From: VRUE01 sp963753245
GTDB lineage: Bacteria > Actinomycetota > Thermoleophilia > Solirubrobacterales > 70-9
Direction: 5' to 3'
DNA: 64,000 nucleotides
NCBI GenBank assembly: GCA_963753245.1
Contig: CAVWBK010000002.1
Coordinates: 310,001 to 374,000, forward strand
The position numbers and the translations under genes were made by a program. This document shows, in pieces, positions 36,481-45,251 of this stretch (its first letter is position 1; each line of letters begins with the position of its first letter). The notes under the pieces were generated by a model that saw nothing but the letters and a program-made list of their open reading frames with translations, did no database searches and had not been told where the DNA came from.

Positions 36481-38436
36481 TCATTCTTCGGCCGGCTCAC
36501 CGGTCAGCGGGTTGAGCGGCAGTCGCGGATTGGTCTCGCCGTTGAAATCGAACATTCCCGCGAGGTCAAATGGAACGTGCTCGCTTTTGTCGATTTTCGA
36601 TTGCGCCTGGTCGAAGGAGCCGGCGATTCCCGGCAGGTGCCAGTTGTACTCGACAAAGTTGATCGTCGAGGCCTGGTTACTGAGGTCGTGATCGACGGAG
36701 TTGCTCTTTGCATACGGCGAGATCACCAGCAGCGGCAGCCTCGGACCGAGCCCGCAGCGCCCCTGCTCACCACCAAGTGGGGTGGCGGTCTGTGGTTTGG
36801 GGCCGCACTGTTCTGAGGTCGGACCGCTGAGGGTCGTGTTGGTGAGATTGTCCGCCGCCGAAAGCGACGGGTTGAGGACGCCACTGTTGGCATGGTCATA
36901 CCAACCGTCGGAGTCGTCGTAGTTGATGATGATCGCGGTGTGGCGCCAGTCCGGCGTGTTCATGATCTCATCGACTGTGTGAGCGATGAATTCCTGCTCG
37001 TCTGCGGGGTCGGAATAGCCGGCGTGGCCGTCCTGGTAACCCGGTGCCTTGAGAAAGCTGACCGCGGGCAGGGCTGAGGATGGCAGCTCGTGGTTGGAGA
37101 TTGCCGATACCAGCTGGTCGAAATCGCTGATGTCGTAGTTGTGATTTGGCGTGTTGAACTGCGGCACGCCGTTGACATAGGACTGGGTATCGGTTCCGAT
37201 TGTCGCCAGGCCGGACAGCTTGTCGCGTCCGTTGGCGCTACGCGGGATCGCCAGGTGGTGCGGGTTGGCCGTGGAGGCGTAGTACTGGAATGGCTCATGG
37301 TGGGGGATGTAGTCGTCCTTGTATCCCCATTGGCCGTTGCCGCCAAGGGCTTCGCCGATTGGTGTGACCGCGTCGCAGAGGCCCTGATTGGAGGAGTGTG
37401 GGACCGCTTTTTGGAATTCGGCAGCCTTGAACTCGTCCGGGATGAAGGCGCTTGTCGGCTGGCCGCTCTGGCCGGTCGCTTCGAGGGCCGCTTGATAGCT
37501 GGTCGAGGGCCGAAAGCCGCCCTGAAACCAGCCCCAAGAGAGCCCTGCGGAGTTGAGCTCATCGCCGATGTTCTTGCCCGACATGGCGACGGCGTCGCGG
37601 GTGGAGCAGTCATCCCAATAGGGCTGGGCGTCACTGGTCAGCGAGAAACCACCCTGGCCATCCGGCGTGATGTCGTTGTCGGGGCTGGTCGAGGTGGAGA
37701 TGGAAGGACTATTGGCCTCGTGGGTAACGTCAACCCTGCCGGTGTCACCGGAGATAAGGTTGATCGCTCCCGGCGCCGAGGGGCCGAAAGTCGTCCCGTA
37801 TGAGTTGTCGCTCATCGCGAAGTGCTGGGCGTAGTTCCAGAGGCCGGTGACGGTGTTACCGTCGTAGTAGTCCATCACTGTTTCCTTGTTGCAGGGAGTG
37901 CCGAAGGGGGTTGTCCCTGCGCCCGTGCCGACGCTCTGCACGAAGCGATCCATCGAGCCGTTATCGAAGGCCTGCTGCTCGTCGCTGTAATCGTGGTCCT
38001 GATCGCAAGTGAGCTGACCACCGGCGTCGCCGGGCAGGCCGGTGGGATCGCTGTCGAGGCGACGTGGAAGGGCGGCGTTGGGGTTGGAGGTAAGGAGGTT
38101 TGAGCTATGACGCAGACTGGCTGGAATTGAGGAACTCGTCGCCGGCAGGAGCCCGTCGACCGCCGGCGTGCGCGGCAGCGGGTTGAAGTTCTCTCCATCG
38201 CTGTTGGCAGCATGGGGATAGGTGCCGAAGTAGTGGTCAAAGGAGACGTTCTCCTGGAATATCTCGACCACATGACGAATTGGAGTCCGAGGGTCGCCGC
38301 CGTTGAGAATGAGGTGGTGATCTTTGAGGGTCAGATGACGATCGGAGGAATCCCGGCCAGGGGAGGCGAGGGAAATCGATGTCACTAGTGCCGAGAATGC
38401 CGCCAGCGCGGCGAGCAGAGCCAGAAGGCGTTTCAT
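36481..38436 (-). CDS. Secreted phospholipase C/acid phosphatase-type phosphoesterase
   Basis: 651 residues with a clear signal peptide (MKRLLALLAALAAFSALV). The N-terminal motif VVEIFQENVSFDHYFGTYP is the metal and nucleophile region of the PLC/AcpA alkaline-phosphatase-like superfamily; here Glu-Asn follows Gln where many members have Thr/Met-Glu-Asn. Further blocks are SDNSYGTTFGPSAPG, DYSD, AIIINYDDSDGWYDH and LLVISPYAKSNSVDH. Substrate may be phospholipid or phosphomonoester. AGGAAAG precedes the ATG. A possible phosphate-scavenging role is inference. Confidence 0.87.
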   Translation of the reverse strand: MKRLLALLAALAAFSALVTSISLASPGRDSSDRHLTLKDHHLILNGGDPRTPIRHVVEIFQENVSFDHYFGTYPHAANSDGENFNPLPRTPAVDGLLPATSSSIPASLRHSSNLLTSNPNAALPRRLDSDPTGLPGDAGGQLTCDQDHDYSDEQQAFDNGSMDRFVQSVGTGAGTTPFGTPCNKETVMDYYDGNTVTGLWNYAQHFAMSDNSYGTTFGPSAPGAINLISGDTGRVDVTHEANSPSISTSTSPDNDITPDGQGGFSLTSDAQPYWDDCSTRDAVAMSGKNIGDELNSAGLSWGWFQGGFRPSTSYQAALEATGQSGQPTSAFIPDEFKAAEFQKAVPHSSNQGLCDAVTPIGEALGGNGQWGYKDDYIPHHEPFQYYASTANPHHLAIPRSANGRDKLSGLATIGTDTQSYVNGVPQFNTPNHNYDISDFDQLVSAISNHELPSSALPAVSFLKAPGYQDGHAGYSDPADEQEFIAHTVDEIMNTPDWRHTAIIINYDDSDGWYDHANSGVLNPSLSAADNLTNTTLSGPTSEQCGPKPQTATPLGGEQGRCGLGPRLPLLVISPYAKSNSVDHDLSNQASTINFVEYNWHLPGIAGSFDQAQSKIDKSEHVPFDLAGMFDFNGETNPRLPLNPLTGEPAEE

Positions 38437-38971
38437 TTCAACTTTCCTATTCGGTAGGGGTGACGGTGGTTTTCAGGCACCGGTTCAGACACCGCGAGGC
38501 TAGAAAGCCAGATTCCCGCGCGTGTTACCGGGAAGTTGGTGATCGTTCTCAAAGTTGCGACAGAACTGTGAATCCAAAGCACCTGACCCGGCGAACCGGT
38601 CCGATGGGAACCCAGTCATCTACTCATCAACGCGGCTAGAGCGCTCCGTTTTGGGGGAGGCCTTGCGGGATGAGCGACGGGCGATACGGGAGGGGGTCGG
38701 CGCCGACCTGAAATGCCAGCGAGGGGCCCGCGGTCCTCCGTCATTCGGCCAGGCGGCGATACGGATGGCAAATCGCCTCTGTCTCGCAGAAAAAGCGCCA
38801 TCGCGCCCACTGGTCGCCCTGCTTCCAAGCGCCAGAAGGAAGAATCGCGCTCGGGGGGTGGGGCATGGGAGCCAGTGATTCGTGACGATTCGGGATCGCG
38901 GCTGGCTCCTGCACCCGTCCAGAGGGCTCAAGTCCGACTGATCGGGGGTCGATCTGGGGTAGAGACGAACT
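38437..38971. other. Intergenic region of 535 nt, no gene seen
   Basis: The region separates the divergent phosphoesterase and RTX genes. It holds only short open frames with shadow-like composition. Promoters for both neighbours probably lie here, but I cannot place them with confidence. Confidence 0.5.
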
Positions 38972-40729
38972 GTGAGGCCGAGCTCGAACCGCATCTACGC
39001 TGATCGGCGCCGCTCTTGGCGACTTGGTTCTGCCTGCCTTTTAGCCTCCCTGGCCTGCGTGGTGTCATTGGCGGCTATCCCGACTGCGAATGCCGTTGCG
39101 GCCAGCTGTGATGGCAAGCAAGCAACAATTGTCTCCAATGCCGCCCAAATCGTTGGGACCAAGGGCCCTGACGTGATCCTCGCTGGCGCCGCAGACAACA
39201 GCATCTACGGGATGGGGGGCAATGACGTGATCTGCGGCGGGGACGGCAGTGACACAATCTACGGTGGGCGCGGCGACGACACGATTCTGGGCGAAGCCGG
39301 TAATGACGGCCTCTATGGCGAACGGGGTTCCGATCAACTCGAGGGCGGCGCAGGTGAAGACAGACTTTTTGGAGCGACGGGCAATGACAACCTCGACGGT
39401 GGACCCGGAAACCACGATCAGATCGACGGTGGACCCGGGGATGACTCCCTCGCGGGCGGCGAAGGCGACTTCGACGTTCTCACCGGCGGGCCCGGCAACG
39501 ACTCGATCGACGGCGGCCCTGGCGCCCACGACATCGCCTCCTACGCGGGCACCGGCGGTGCGGTCACGATCAACCTGGAAGCCGGCACCGTGAGTGGCGC
39601 CGAGAGCGAGCAGCTGACCGGGATCGAGGATGCGATCGGTGGCTCTGGCGACGACACGCTGATCGGCTCGATCACATCCTCCAACCGGCTCGACGGTGGC
39701 CCCGGGAACGATCGTCTGATCGGCGCCGGCTCAGAAGATGAAGCCTTCGGTGGGCCCGGTAGCGATACCTGCACCGGATTCATGGCCGAAACGTCTTGCG
39801 GTCCGGTCGGGGGCAATGGTGGTGTTTCGGTTGAGCTCTACAGGAGTGTTGATGAAGCGACGAGTCTGATTGTCACCGGAAGTAATGGCGCTGACGAAGC
39901 CACCGTGAGCTTCAGCGACGGCACCTACACTGTGCGCGGTTCGCCTGGCGACGACCCGATCTTGCTCGGGGATCCTGGCGCCGGAGGCTGCTCTCGCGAT
40001 CCAGACTCAAACTCGGTTTCCTGCCAGGGTGCAGTTTCTTCGATTCAGGCCTCGCTGGGTGGGGGAAATGACACCTTCACGATCGACGCCAGCGTGCCGG
40101 CGGGTGTCTCGGCCTCGATCGACGGCGGTGCCGGCTCAGACACCCTGCGCGGCGGTGAAGGCGACGACACAATCTATGCAGGCGATGACCACGTACCTGA
40201 CACCCTTGAAGGCGGGGGCGGCGACGATGTTCTCTATGGCGTCAACATCTTTCACCCCCGTCGCGAAAGCGGCGCAGCGACGATGTTGGGTGGGGCTGGA
40301 GATGATCTTCTGATCGGCGGGCAGCCATGCGACGGCGATCTCTTCGATGGCGGCGCCGGGGAAAACGACAGCGCTTCCTTCGCCCGAGTTCACAACAGCG
40401 GTGTCTTCGTCGAAGCGACAATTGGCGGAGCCGTGGTCGACCCCAATGTCAGTGGTTGCAACGCCGGTCACATCGAAGACAACGTCGAGAAGATCGAGGG
40501 TTCGCCCGGCCCCGACATTCTCACTGGGGATGGCGGACCCAATACATTACTGGGTCGCGGCGGCGATGACATTCTTGACGGCAAGGGTGGTTTTGACAAT
40601 TGCGCCGGCGGTGCCGGCAACAACCAAACGGTCAACTGCGAGTACACCGACTCCGGCCCTCGCTATCGGCACAAGCGCGGTCCGCGCCGCAGGCTCGCAC
40701 TCTCTCGCCGCATCGTCGCCAGCCGTTAG
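38972..40729 (+). CDS. Secreted RTX (haemolysin-type Ca-binding) repeat protein, copy 1
   Basis: 585 residues from GTG 38972. A signal peptide (SACLLASLACVVSLAAIPTANA) precedes RTX nonapeptides of GGxGxDxUx type at about 75-185 (GGNDVICGGDGSDTIYGGRG), again at about 210-265 and 380-430, and a last group near 520. Between them are non-repeat segments with spaced Cys (about 270-375 and 440-510). The end is strongly basic (about 560-585). RTX motifs bind Ca and are usually in type I-secreted proteins, but here a Sec-type leader is present. A close paralogue lies at 48610 in the same orientation. Confidence 0.85.
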   Translation: MRPSSNRIYADRRRSWRLGSACLLASLACVVSLAAIPTANAVAASCDGKQATIVSNAAQIVGTKGPDVILAGAADNSIYGMGGNDVICGGDGSDTIYGGRGDDTILGEAGNDGLYGERGSDQLEGGAGEDRLFGATGNDNLDGGPGNHDQIDGGPGDDSLAGGEGDFDVLTGGPGNDSIDGGPGAHDIASYAGTGGAVTINLEAGTVSGAESEQLTGIEDAIGGSGDDTLIGSITSSNRLDGGPGNDRLIGAGSEDEAFGGPGSDTCTGFMAETSCGPVGGNGGVSVELYRSVDEATSLIVTGSNGADEATVSFSDGTYTVRGSPGDDPILLGDPGAGGCSRDPDSNSVSCQGAVSSIQASLGGGNDTFTIDASVPAGVSASIDGGAGSDTLRGGEGDDTIYAGDDHVPDTLEGGGGDDVLYGVNIFHPRRESGAATMLGGAGDDLLIGGQPCDGDLFDGGAGENDSASFARVHNSGVFVEATIGGAVVDPNVSGCNAGHIEDNVEKIEGSPGPDILTGDGGPNTLLGRGGDDILDGKGGFDNCAGGAGNNQTVNCEYTDSGPRYRHKRGPRRRLALSRRIVASR

Positions 40730-41378
40730 ATACTCGCGGACTTGATTTGTCAAACGCGAAAGCGCCGGTCAGGGTTCCCAAATCGAGAGCAGCAAGTCGC
40801 TTCGGATCGGCAGGAACTGGGCAGGGTGGGTCGCGCAGACGATCTGCGACGAGGCGATTTGTCTGCAGTCCGCCAGCGTCATCGGCAGGAAAGGCCCTAC
40901 CCGGGCTAGAATCCCGCACCATACGGCTGTTGCTCACTGGCTAGGGCGTCGGCTCGCCATGCGGCTCCCGGTCTAGTGGTGCTTCCCGAACGTAGCGCGG
41001 TTTGCGGGAATTCAAGAGGCTGATAGATCGTCCGAATATGCAGCTGCGTCAGGCACGATTCGGCTGGGTTTGGGCACAAATCGAGGCTTGTGCCCATCGG
41101 CCGAGAAGACAACCAGAAGAACTTCTCGGGAAAGGGTTCCTCTCTCAGGGACAAGGTGTCCCGATCTTTTCTCAGGGGGCGCCATGCGCCCAAATCATCG
41201 TGGGAATCGTCAATCGGCGTGGCCCGAGGCACATCGGACGAGTTCAGGCCCCCAAACTGTCACTGGCGCCCCGAGCAATTCTGTAGCAATGCAAAATCGG
41301 TGGGCCTCCAGGTGGGCCATTCAGAAGGAACAGGGACCTAGAACGGCTTAGAACGCGTCCCGTTTTTGTGGGATCCAG
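40730..41378. other. Intergenic region of 649 nt with a tRNA-like fragment
   Basis: No coding region is convincing on either strand. The only structured content noticed is the tRNA-Gly-like 5' half at 40923-40964. The rest shows no repeats, terminator or gene. Confidence 0.5.
40923..40964 (+). pseudogene. 5'-half tRNA-Gly(GCC)-like fragment
   Basis: Over about 42 nt this sequence matches the 5' half of the intact tRNA-Gly at 44958, from the acceptor strand through the D arm to the anticodon loop, with GCC at the anticodon place, one 1-nt gap and several substitutions. The matching blocks include CTGGCTAG and GCCATGC. No T arm or 3' acceptor strand follows, so it cannot be a functional tRNA. 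It may be a recombination scar or an old attachment-site copy. Confidence 0.5.
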
Positions 41379-42047
41379 TCAGGAGCCGGCCCGAAAGGTG
41401 ACTCCATCGAGGTAGACCTCTTCAGCACCGGCCGGCGCGACCACCAAGCCTTCGTCTGCGGGTATCGGCACCTTCGAGCCGAGCACGCTGAGATCACCGA
41501 CGCCATTGGGGCATGGGGCCGCCCCTCCGCACGCCACCGCCTCCCGAATAATGGCATCGCTGGCGGGTCGGTCACCGGGAGGTAGATTGAAGATGAATTG
41601 ACTCGTACCCGAGACGGCCTCTCCTCTGAGATGGACGACGCCCATCTGGTCCTTGTAGAAGCCGACCCTTTCGGGAAAGATTCCGAGGGATGCTTTCACG
41701 TTCGACCACCCGTTCAGGAACTGCGGCTCGCCGGGTGCCCCAACTTCGTGGAAGGCTTCCGCTCCCACGATGCTGTTCGCGGTCTGGGCCGTGGGGACGG
41801 TGGCGAGCGTCGAGGCATTGATCTGCGCCCCGGTCAGCGTGCCTTTCTTGACCTTGGCCCCGGTCACGGATTCCTTCTTGATTTTCGCCGTGACGACGGC
41901 GTTGTTCTTTAACTGCTTGGAGCCCACCGAGTTCTTGCCGAGATGGGTCGCTGCGTAGGCGCTGCCGCCGAGGGCGACGAACAGAGCGAGATAGGCGACT
42001 ACGGTTCCGTGGCTCGGCCGCTTCAGCTTGGGTCGGTCCTTGCTCAT
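41379..42047 (-). CDS. Secreted NSV-repeat protein (paralogue 2)
   Basis: 222 residues from ATG 42047, which has GAGGGG about 9 nt upstream; ATG 42056 is the alternative. The hydrophobic leader ALFVALGGSAYAA is followed by repeats (KNSVGSKQLKNNAVVTAKIK, then ESVTGAKVKKGTLTGAQINA) and a C-terminal domain with GEPQFLNGWSNV, VGFYKDQMGVVHLRGEA and a CGGAAPC pair. It is clearly paralogous over its whole length to the protein at 42951 and shares only leader and repeats with that at 27509. Function unknown. Confidence 0.8.
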   Translation of the reverse strand: MSKDRPKLKRPSHGTVVAYLALFVALGGSAYAATHLGKNSVGSKQLKNNAVVTAKIKKESVTGAKVKKGTLTGAQINASTLATVPTAQTANSIVGAEAFHEVGAPGEPQFLNGWSNVKASLGIFPERVGFYKDQMGVVHLRGEAVSGTSQFIFNLPPGDRPASDAIIREAVACGGAAPCPNGVGDLSVLGSKVPIPADEGLVVAPAGAEEVYLDGVTFRAGS

Positions 42048-42524
42048 TCTTGCCATCCCCTCTGGTTTTTGCACATCGGTATGCGGGAGCGTAGAACCTG
42101 TGCGCCGGAAAGGCAAGAGTGGGCTGAGGCGTGGGGCGCTCAGGATGGGATCGCCGTGTGGAAACGCACTCCTCACCAATTTCGGCCGAGCTGGTCACGC
42201 GAGTGCAGGACAAGTCAGGGCCAAGGCGGCCAATTTGCGGCGATCCTGGTTGGAGAATCGGGCCTCGCGATCTCGATGGTGTCCAGTGGAAGTTCGCCGT
42301 GACCGATGACAGCCAGGTCGATGCGATCGACGCGGAGCTTTCCGGAAGTCAGGCCGTGGGTCCGGGCACGGATATCGACACGGGCGCCCTGGAGGCCGCG
42401 TCAGCATCGGGCGCTGACCAGCTTTCCGGTCGAGACACGCCCGATGACCCATTGGCGGCGAGCCCGCTGCAGCTTCGCCGCGAAGATCTCCGCTAGATCA
42501 GAAGCGCGGGATGCTTCGATTTTT
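42048..42524. other. Intergenic region of 477 nt, no gene recognised
   Basis: Open frames run through this stretch on both strands (for example 42195-42452 on the minus strand), but none shows a signal, motif or start site I can support. It may hold a decayed coding region. Confidence 0.4.
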
Positions 42525-42755
42525 GTGGACACAAGGATCTACATCGATGGCTTCAATCTGTATTACGGGGCCTGCCGCAAACCCGGTCGGAAGTGGGTGG
42601 GCCTTGATGCGCTTTGCGCCCGGCTACCACCGAAAGACAAGATTCTTGGGATTGTGTTGTGCACGGCAAACGTCAAGAGAGAGGCGGCAGACCCGGAAAA
42701 GCAGGATCGGCAGCGCGTTTACCACACAGCGCCGCGGGCTATCAAGGCCGGTTGA
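42525..42755 (+). pseudogene. NYN-domain (PIN-like) protein, 3'-truncated
   Basis: From GTG 42525 the frame reads TRIYIDGFNLYYGACRK, the N-terminal Asp-containing motif of NYN (LabA-like) nuclease domains, then KWVGLDALCARL and DRQRVYH. Family members run on for another 100-150 residues with further catalytic acids. Here the frame enters an inverted-repeat element at 42742 and stops at its TGA after 76 residues. The missing 3' part is not found downstream. The product is probably inactive. Confidence 0.7.
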
Positions 42756-42940
42756 AAACTCACCCACTCGCGCCGGTTGAAAATTCACCCCCCTCGGGCA
42801 AGCAGGCGATAGCGGGGAGGCTCCCGCCTGCTCCACCTCGCCCTAGGGCTCGCTTCCGCAGGCGGGACCTCGACCTTCAGGCCGGGCATCCAGCCAACGT
42901 CACTGCTGCGGGGGGTGGTCCACTTTTCAACCAGCCTTGA
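42742..42940. mobile_element. Small inverted-repeat (MITE-like or IS remnant) element
   Basis: About 200 bp bounded by 17-nt inverted repeats with one mismatch: TCAAGGCCGGTTGAAAA at 42742-42758 and its complement (with T for C) at 42924-42940. A second internal copy of GGTTGAAAA with TCACCC lies at 42774-42788. The outer edge on the right continues as TTGACA, so the end would read TGTCAA on the other strand. No transposase is encoded. Repeated GGTTGAAAA blocks near TG/CA ends recall IS21-type termini, but the family is not certain. Confidence 0.6.
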
Positions 42941-42950
42941 CACCTCCAAG

Positions 42951-43610
42951 TCAGGATTCTGTGCGGAAGCTGATCGAGTCAAGCGCCAATTCCGTTGTAC
43001 CCGGCGCGACCAGTAGCTGGCCTTCAGCGGAGAGTCCAGATCCCGCGATGGCAATGCTCCCCAGACCGACCGTGTTGCACGACCCTCCCGTGCCGGAGCA
43101 CGGCACTGGAAACGAAAAGATCTTGCCGCCGGTGGGGCGAAAGCCGGGTGGTAGCCGGAAGACGGCACCAGAGCCCGTCCCGCCTGTCGCAACACCCCTC
43201 AGATGAACAATCCCCTCATGATCCTTGTAGAACGCAACACTCGGATCGACCGGGATGGATTTGCTTTCCCATCCGGTTTCGAAGCCCGGCTCTCCTGGCG
43301 CTCCTACCACGTGCCAGGGTTCCGGCTGAGACAGGGCATCGGCCGTTTGGGCGACCTGGGAGCTGGGAACTGTGCCGAGTGTCGAGGCGTTGATCTGCGT
43401 GCCCGTCAGCGTGCCTTTCTTGACCTTGGCGGCTGTCACCGCTTCCTTCTTGATCTTCGCCGTGACCACCGCGTTCTTCTTGAGCTGCTTGGCACCGACG
43501 CTGTTCTTCGGAAGCAGCGTCGCAGCGTAGGCGACACCACCAAGCGCCACGAAGAGGGCGACGCAAGAGGTCACGTTCGCGAATGTCAGCCTGTCTCGCA
43601 CTCGTCTCAT
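42951..43610 (-). CDS. Secreted NSV-repeat protein (paralogue 3)
   Basis: 219 residues from ATG 43610, preceded by AAAGGTGG; GTG 43619 is possible. Leader VALFVALGGVAYAA, then repeats (KNSVGAKQLKKNAVVTAKIK, EAVTAAKVKKGTLTGTQINA) and a C-terminal domain with GEPGFETGWESK, VAFYKDHEGIVHLRGVA and CSGTGGSC. The alignment with paralogue 2 extends end to end, so the two arose by duplication. The two genes point the same way, with the NYN remnant and the small element between them. Confidence 0.8.
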   Translation of the reverse strand: MRRVRDRLTFANVTSCVALFVALGGVAYAATLLPKNSVGAKQLKKNAVVTAKIKKEAVTAAKVKKGTLTGTQINASTLGTVPSSQVAQTADALSQPEPWHVVGAPGEPGFETGWESKSIPVDPSVAFYKDHEGIVHLRGVATGGTGSGAVFRLPPGFRPTGGKIFSFPVPCSGTGGSCNTVGLGSIAIAGSGLSAEGQLLVAPGTTELALDSISFRTES

Positions 43611-43722
43611 CGTCGCCACCTTTCAGCTTGTTGCACCAATCCGCTGACCATAGGTTGCTGGAAACGCCAGCGCAAGGGGTTGCTGCGCCAAGAATCGGCT
43701 CCGCCACTCCCACCGAAAGCCG

Positions 43723-44950
43723 ATGCCAGGGATGTGCTGCAAAGCGCAAACCCTGGCACGGCGTTGGCCCTCCGCTTTCACGCCTACGGGAAGCGGGAGT
43801 ACGTCACCCTCGGCAACGGTTGCGAGGGTGGACTCGGGCAAAAGTCGAGATAGAGCTACGTCACGTTCTGGCCGATGTGGAGCGCGGTATATGGCAGCCA
43901 CCCCGGCCCGAGCCCGTGGAGTCGCCGGTTGAGATTCCGACGTTCCCGGTGTTTGGTCAGAATGGCTGGCCAGCCGGGAACCTGAGCTCCGACCGCACGA
44001 TCGCGGATTACAAATGGGCGCTGGAACTTCACTTGTTCTGTTCTTTGAGGATCACTTGCTCACGGCGATCACGGTTGCCGAGGTGGATCGTTACCGCACG
44101 GCCAAGATACGAGAAGGAGACCCTGCGCCCAACTCGGTGAACAAGACCTTAGTCAGGTTGGCTCAGGTTCTTGAACTCGCCGTCGAGTACGGCACATCCA
44201 GCGCAACCCTGGCGAAGAGCAAGCGACGGCGACCGAAGCTGACCGCGCCGAAGCGGTCCTGGGTCGAGCCATAGCAGCTCATGGCCCTGATCGAGTCAGC
44301 CGACCGGTTCATGCGCCCCCTGATCGCAAGTCTCGCCGGGACCGGCCTTCGGATTGGTGAGGCGTGTGCCCTGAACTGGCGAGGAGACCTCAATCTTGCC
44401 ACGGGGACGATCACCGTTCGTGCCTCCAAGACCGACGCGGGAGAAGATCGAGAAGTCGATCTCAGTCCAGCTCTTCACGAGGAACTGACCCTCTGGAAAG
44501 GTCGTAGCCCGAGAACCCGGCTCAAAGACTCTGTACTCCTTTCGGGTCGGCCAAGAAACGGCCGACACAAACGCCAGACGCCGCGATCGGGCCCGTTTCA
44601 CGACGGCCATCAAGGGTGCGGACGTCCGGCTAAGACTCTCGGCGTCGAGGCGATTTGAGGGCGTCTCTCCGCATTCGCCGCTACGGACCTACGCCACGCT
44701 GCGCGGCGCGCTCCAAGACGATCCGATTTGGACTGCCGAACAGATGGGCCACAAAGATGCCCGGTTCACGTTCAGCGTCTACCAGCGGGCAGCGAAACGC
44801 TGCGAAAAGCTGTCGGGTCGGTATCTTGAAGCCTTCGACGCGGCGCTCCATTGGGCACTATTGGGCACTGGCGGTGATTCGAGCGAAGATCCGAATGACC
44901 CGAGAGCTCTGAAGTCCCAGGAGGAAACCGCATCGGAAAGCCAGAAATAA
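43723..44950 (+). pseudogene. Site-specific integrase (tyrosine recombinase), multiply broken
   Basis: Pieces of one phage-type integrase lie in order across three frames. There is an N-terminal piece (GTALALRFHAYGKREYVTLG), then ELRHVLADVERGIWQP and TIADYKWALELH. A frame change comes near 44035 (EDHLLTAITVAEVDRYRTAK), then an in-frame TAG at 44272. MALIESADRFMRPLIASLAGTGLRIGEA follows with the first catalytic Arg. More frame changes occur near 44570-44660, and the final piece is EQMGHKDARFTFSVYQRA with His and Tyr. The Arg box reads SPHSPLRTYATL, with an extra residue. It ends 8 nt before tRNA-Gly. Confidence 0.85.
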
Positions 44951-44957
44951 GACATAT

Positions 44958-45031
44958 GCGGCTGTAGCTCAGCTGGCTAGAGCGTCTGCTTGCCATGCAG
45001 AAGGTCGAGGGTTCGAATCCCTTCAGCCGCT
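44958..45031 (+). tRNA. tRNA-Gly (anticodon GCC)
   Basis: A complete cloverleaf: acceptor GCGGCTG/CAGCCGC, D arm GCTC...GAGC, anticodon arm TCTGC-TTGCCAT-GCAGA with GCC at 44992-44994, variable loop, T arm GAGGG-TTCGAAT-CCCTT, discriminator T. CCA is not encoded. It lies directly after an integrase remnant and before a strong terminator. Confidence 0.96.
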
Positions 45032-45032
45032 T

Positions 45033-45068
45033 CACAGGAAAGCCCCGCTCTGGCGGGGCTTTCCTGTG
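45033..45068. terminator. Strong hairpin terminator after tRNA-Gly
   Basis: A perfect 16-bp inverted repeat (CACAGGAAAGCCCCGC and its complement) with loop TCTG. The A-rich and T-rich flanks of the GC core make it suitable in both directions. Confidence 0.85.
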
Positions 45069-45080
45069 TCCGGGCCAGGG

Positions 45081-45251
45081 CTAAGCCGCTGCCGTGACCG
45101 CTTGACTCGCACCCTCGCTGCCCGTTGCTGCCCAATCAGACGCCCCAACGATGCCGTCCAGGGCCGCGCCGTGATCCGTCTTGGAGGCGATCACCTTCGC
45201 GTAGAGGCTAAGGGTCATCTTCGGGTCGGTATGTCCGGCCTGCGACATATC
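45081..45251 (-). pseudogene. Integrase C-terminal remnant
   Basis: On the minus strand the frame reads DMSQAGHTDPKMTLSLYAKV, the His and nucleophile-Tyr region of a tyrosine recombinase, followed by about 35 residues of tail to a stop. Everything upstream, including both Arg boxes, is missing; the frame joins unrelated sequence near 45251. It faces tRNA-Gly from the other side compared with the first integrase remnant. Confidence 0.7.

Noticed and set aside
38972..40729. Possible CRISPR or tandem DNA repeat array in the RTX genes
   Set aside because: The periodicity is the 27-nt coding repeat of RTX nonapeptides; there are no conserved repeats with unique spacers.
40923..40990. Functional tRNA-Gly at this place
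   Set aside because: Only the 5' half fits; no T arm or acceptor partner can be drawn.
40906..41286. Small open frames on both strands after RTX copy 1
   Set aside because: No start signal, no domain, and two frames overlap with equal merit; composition resembles non-coding DNA.
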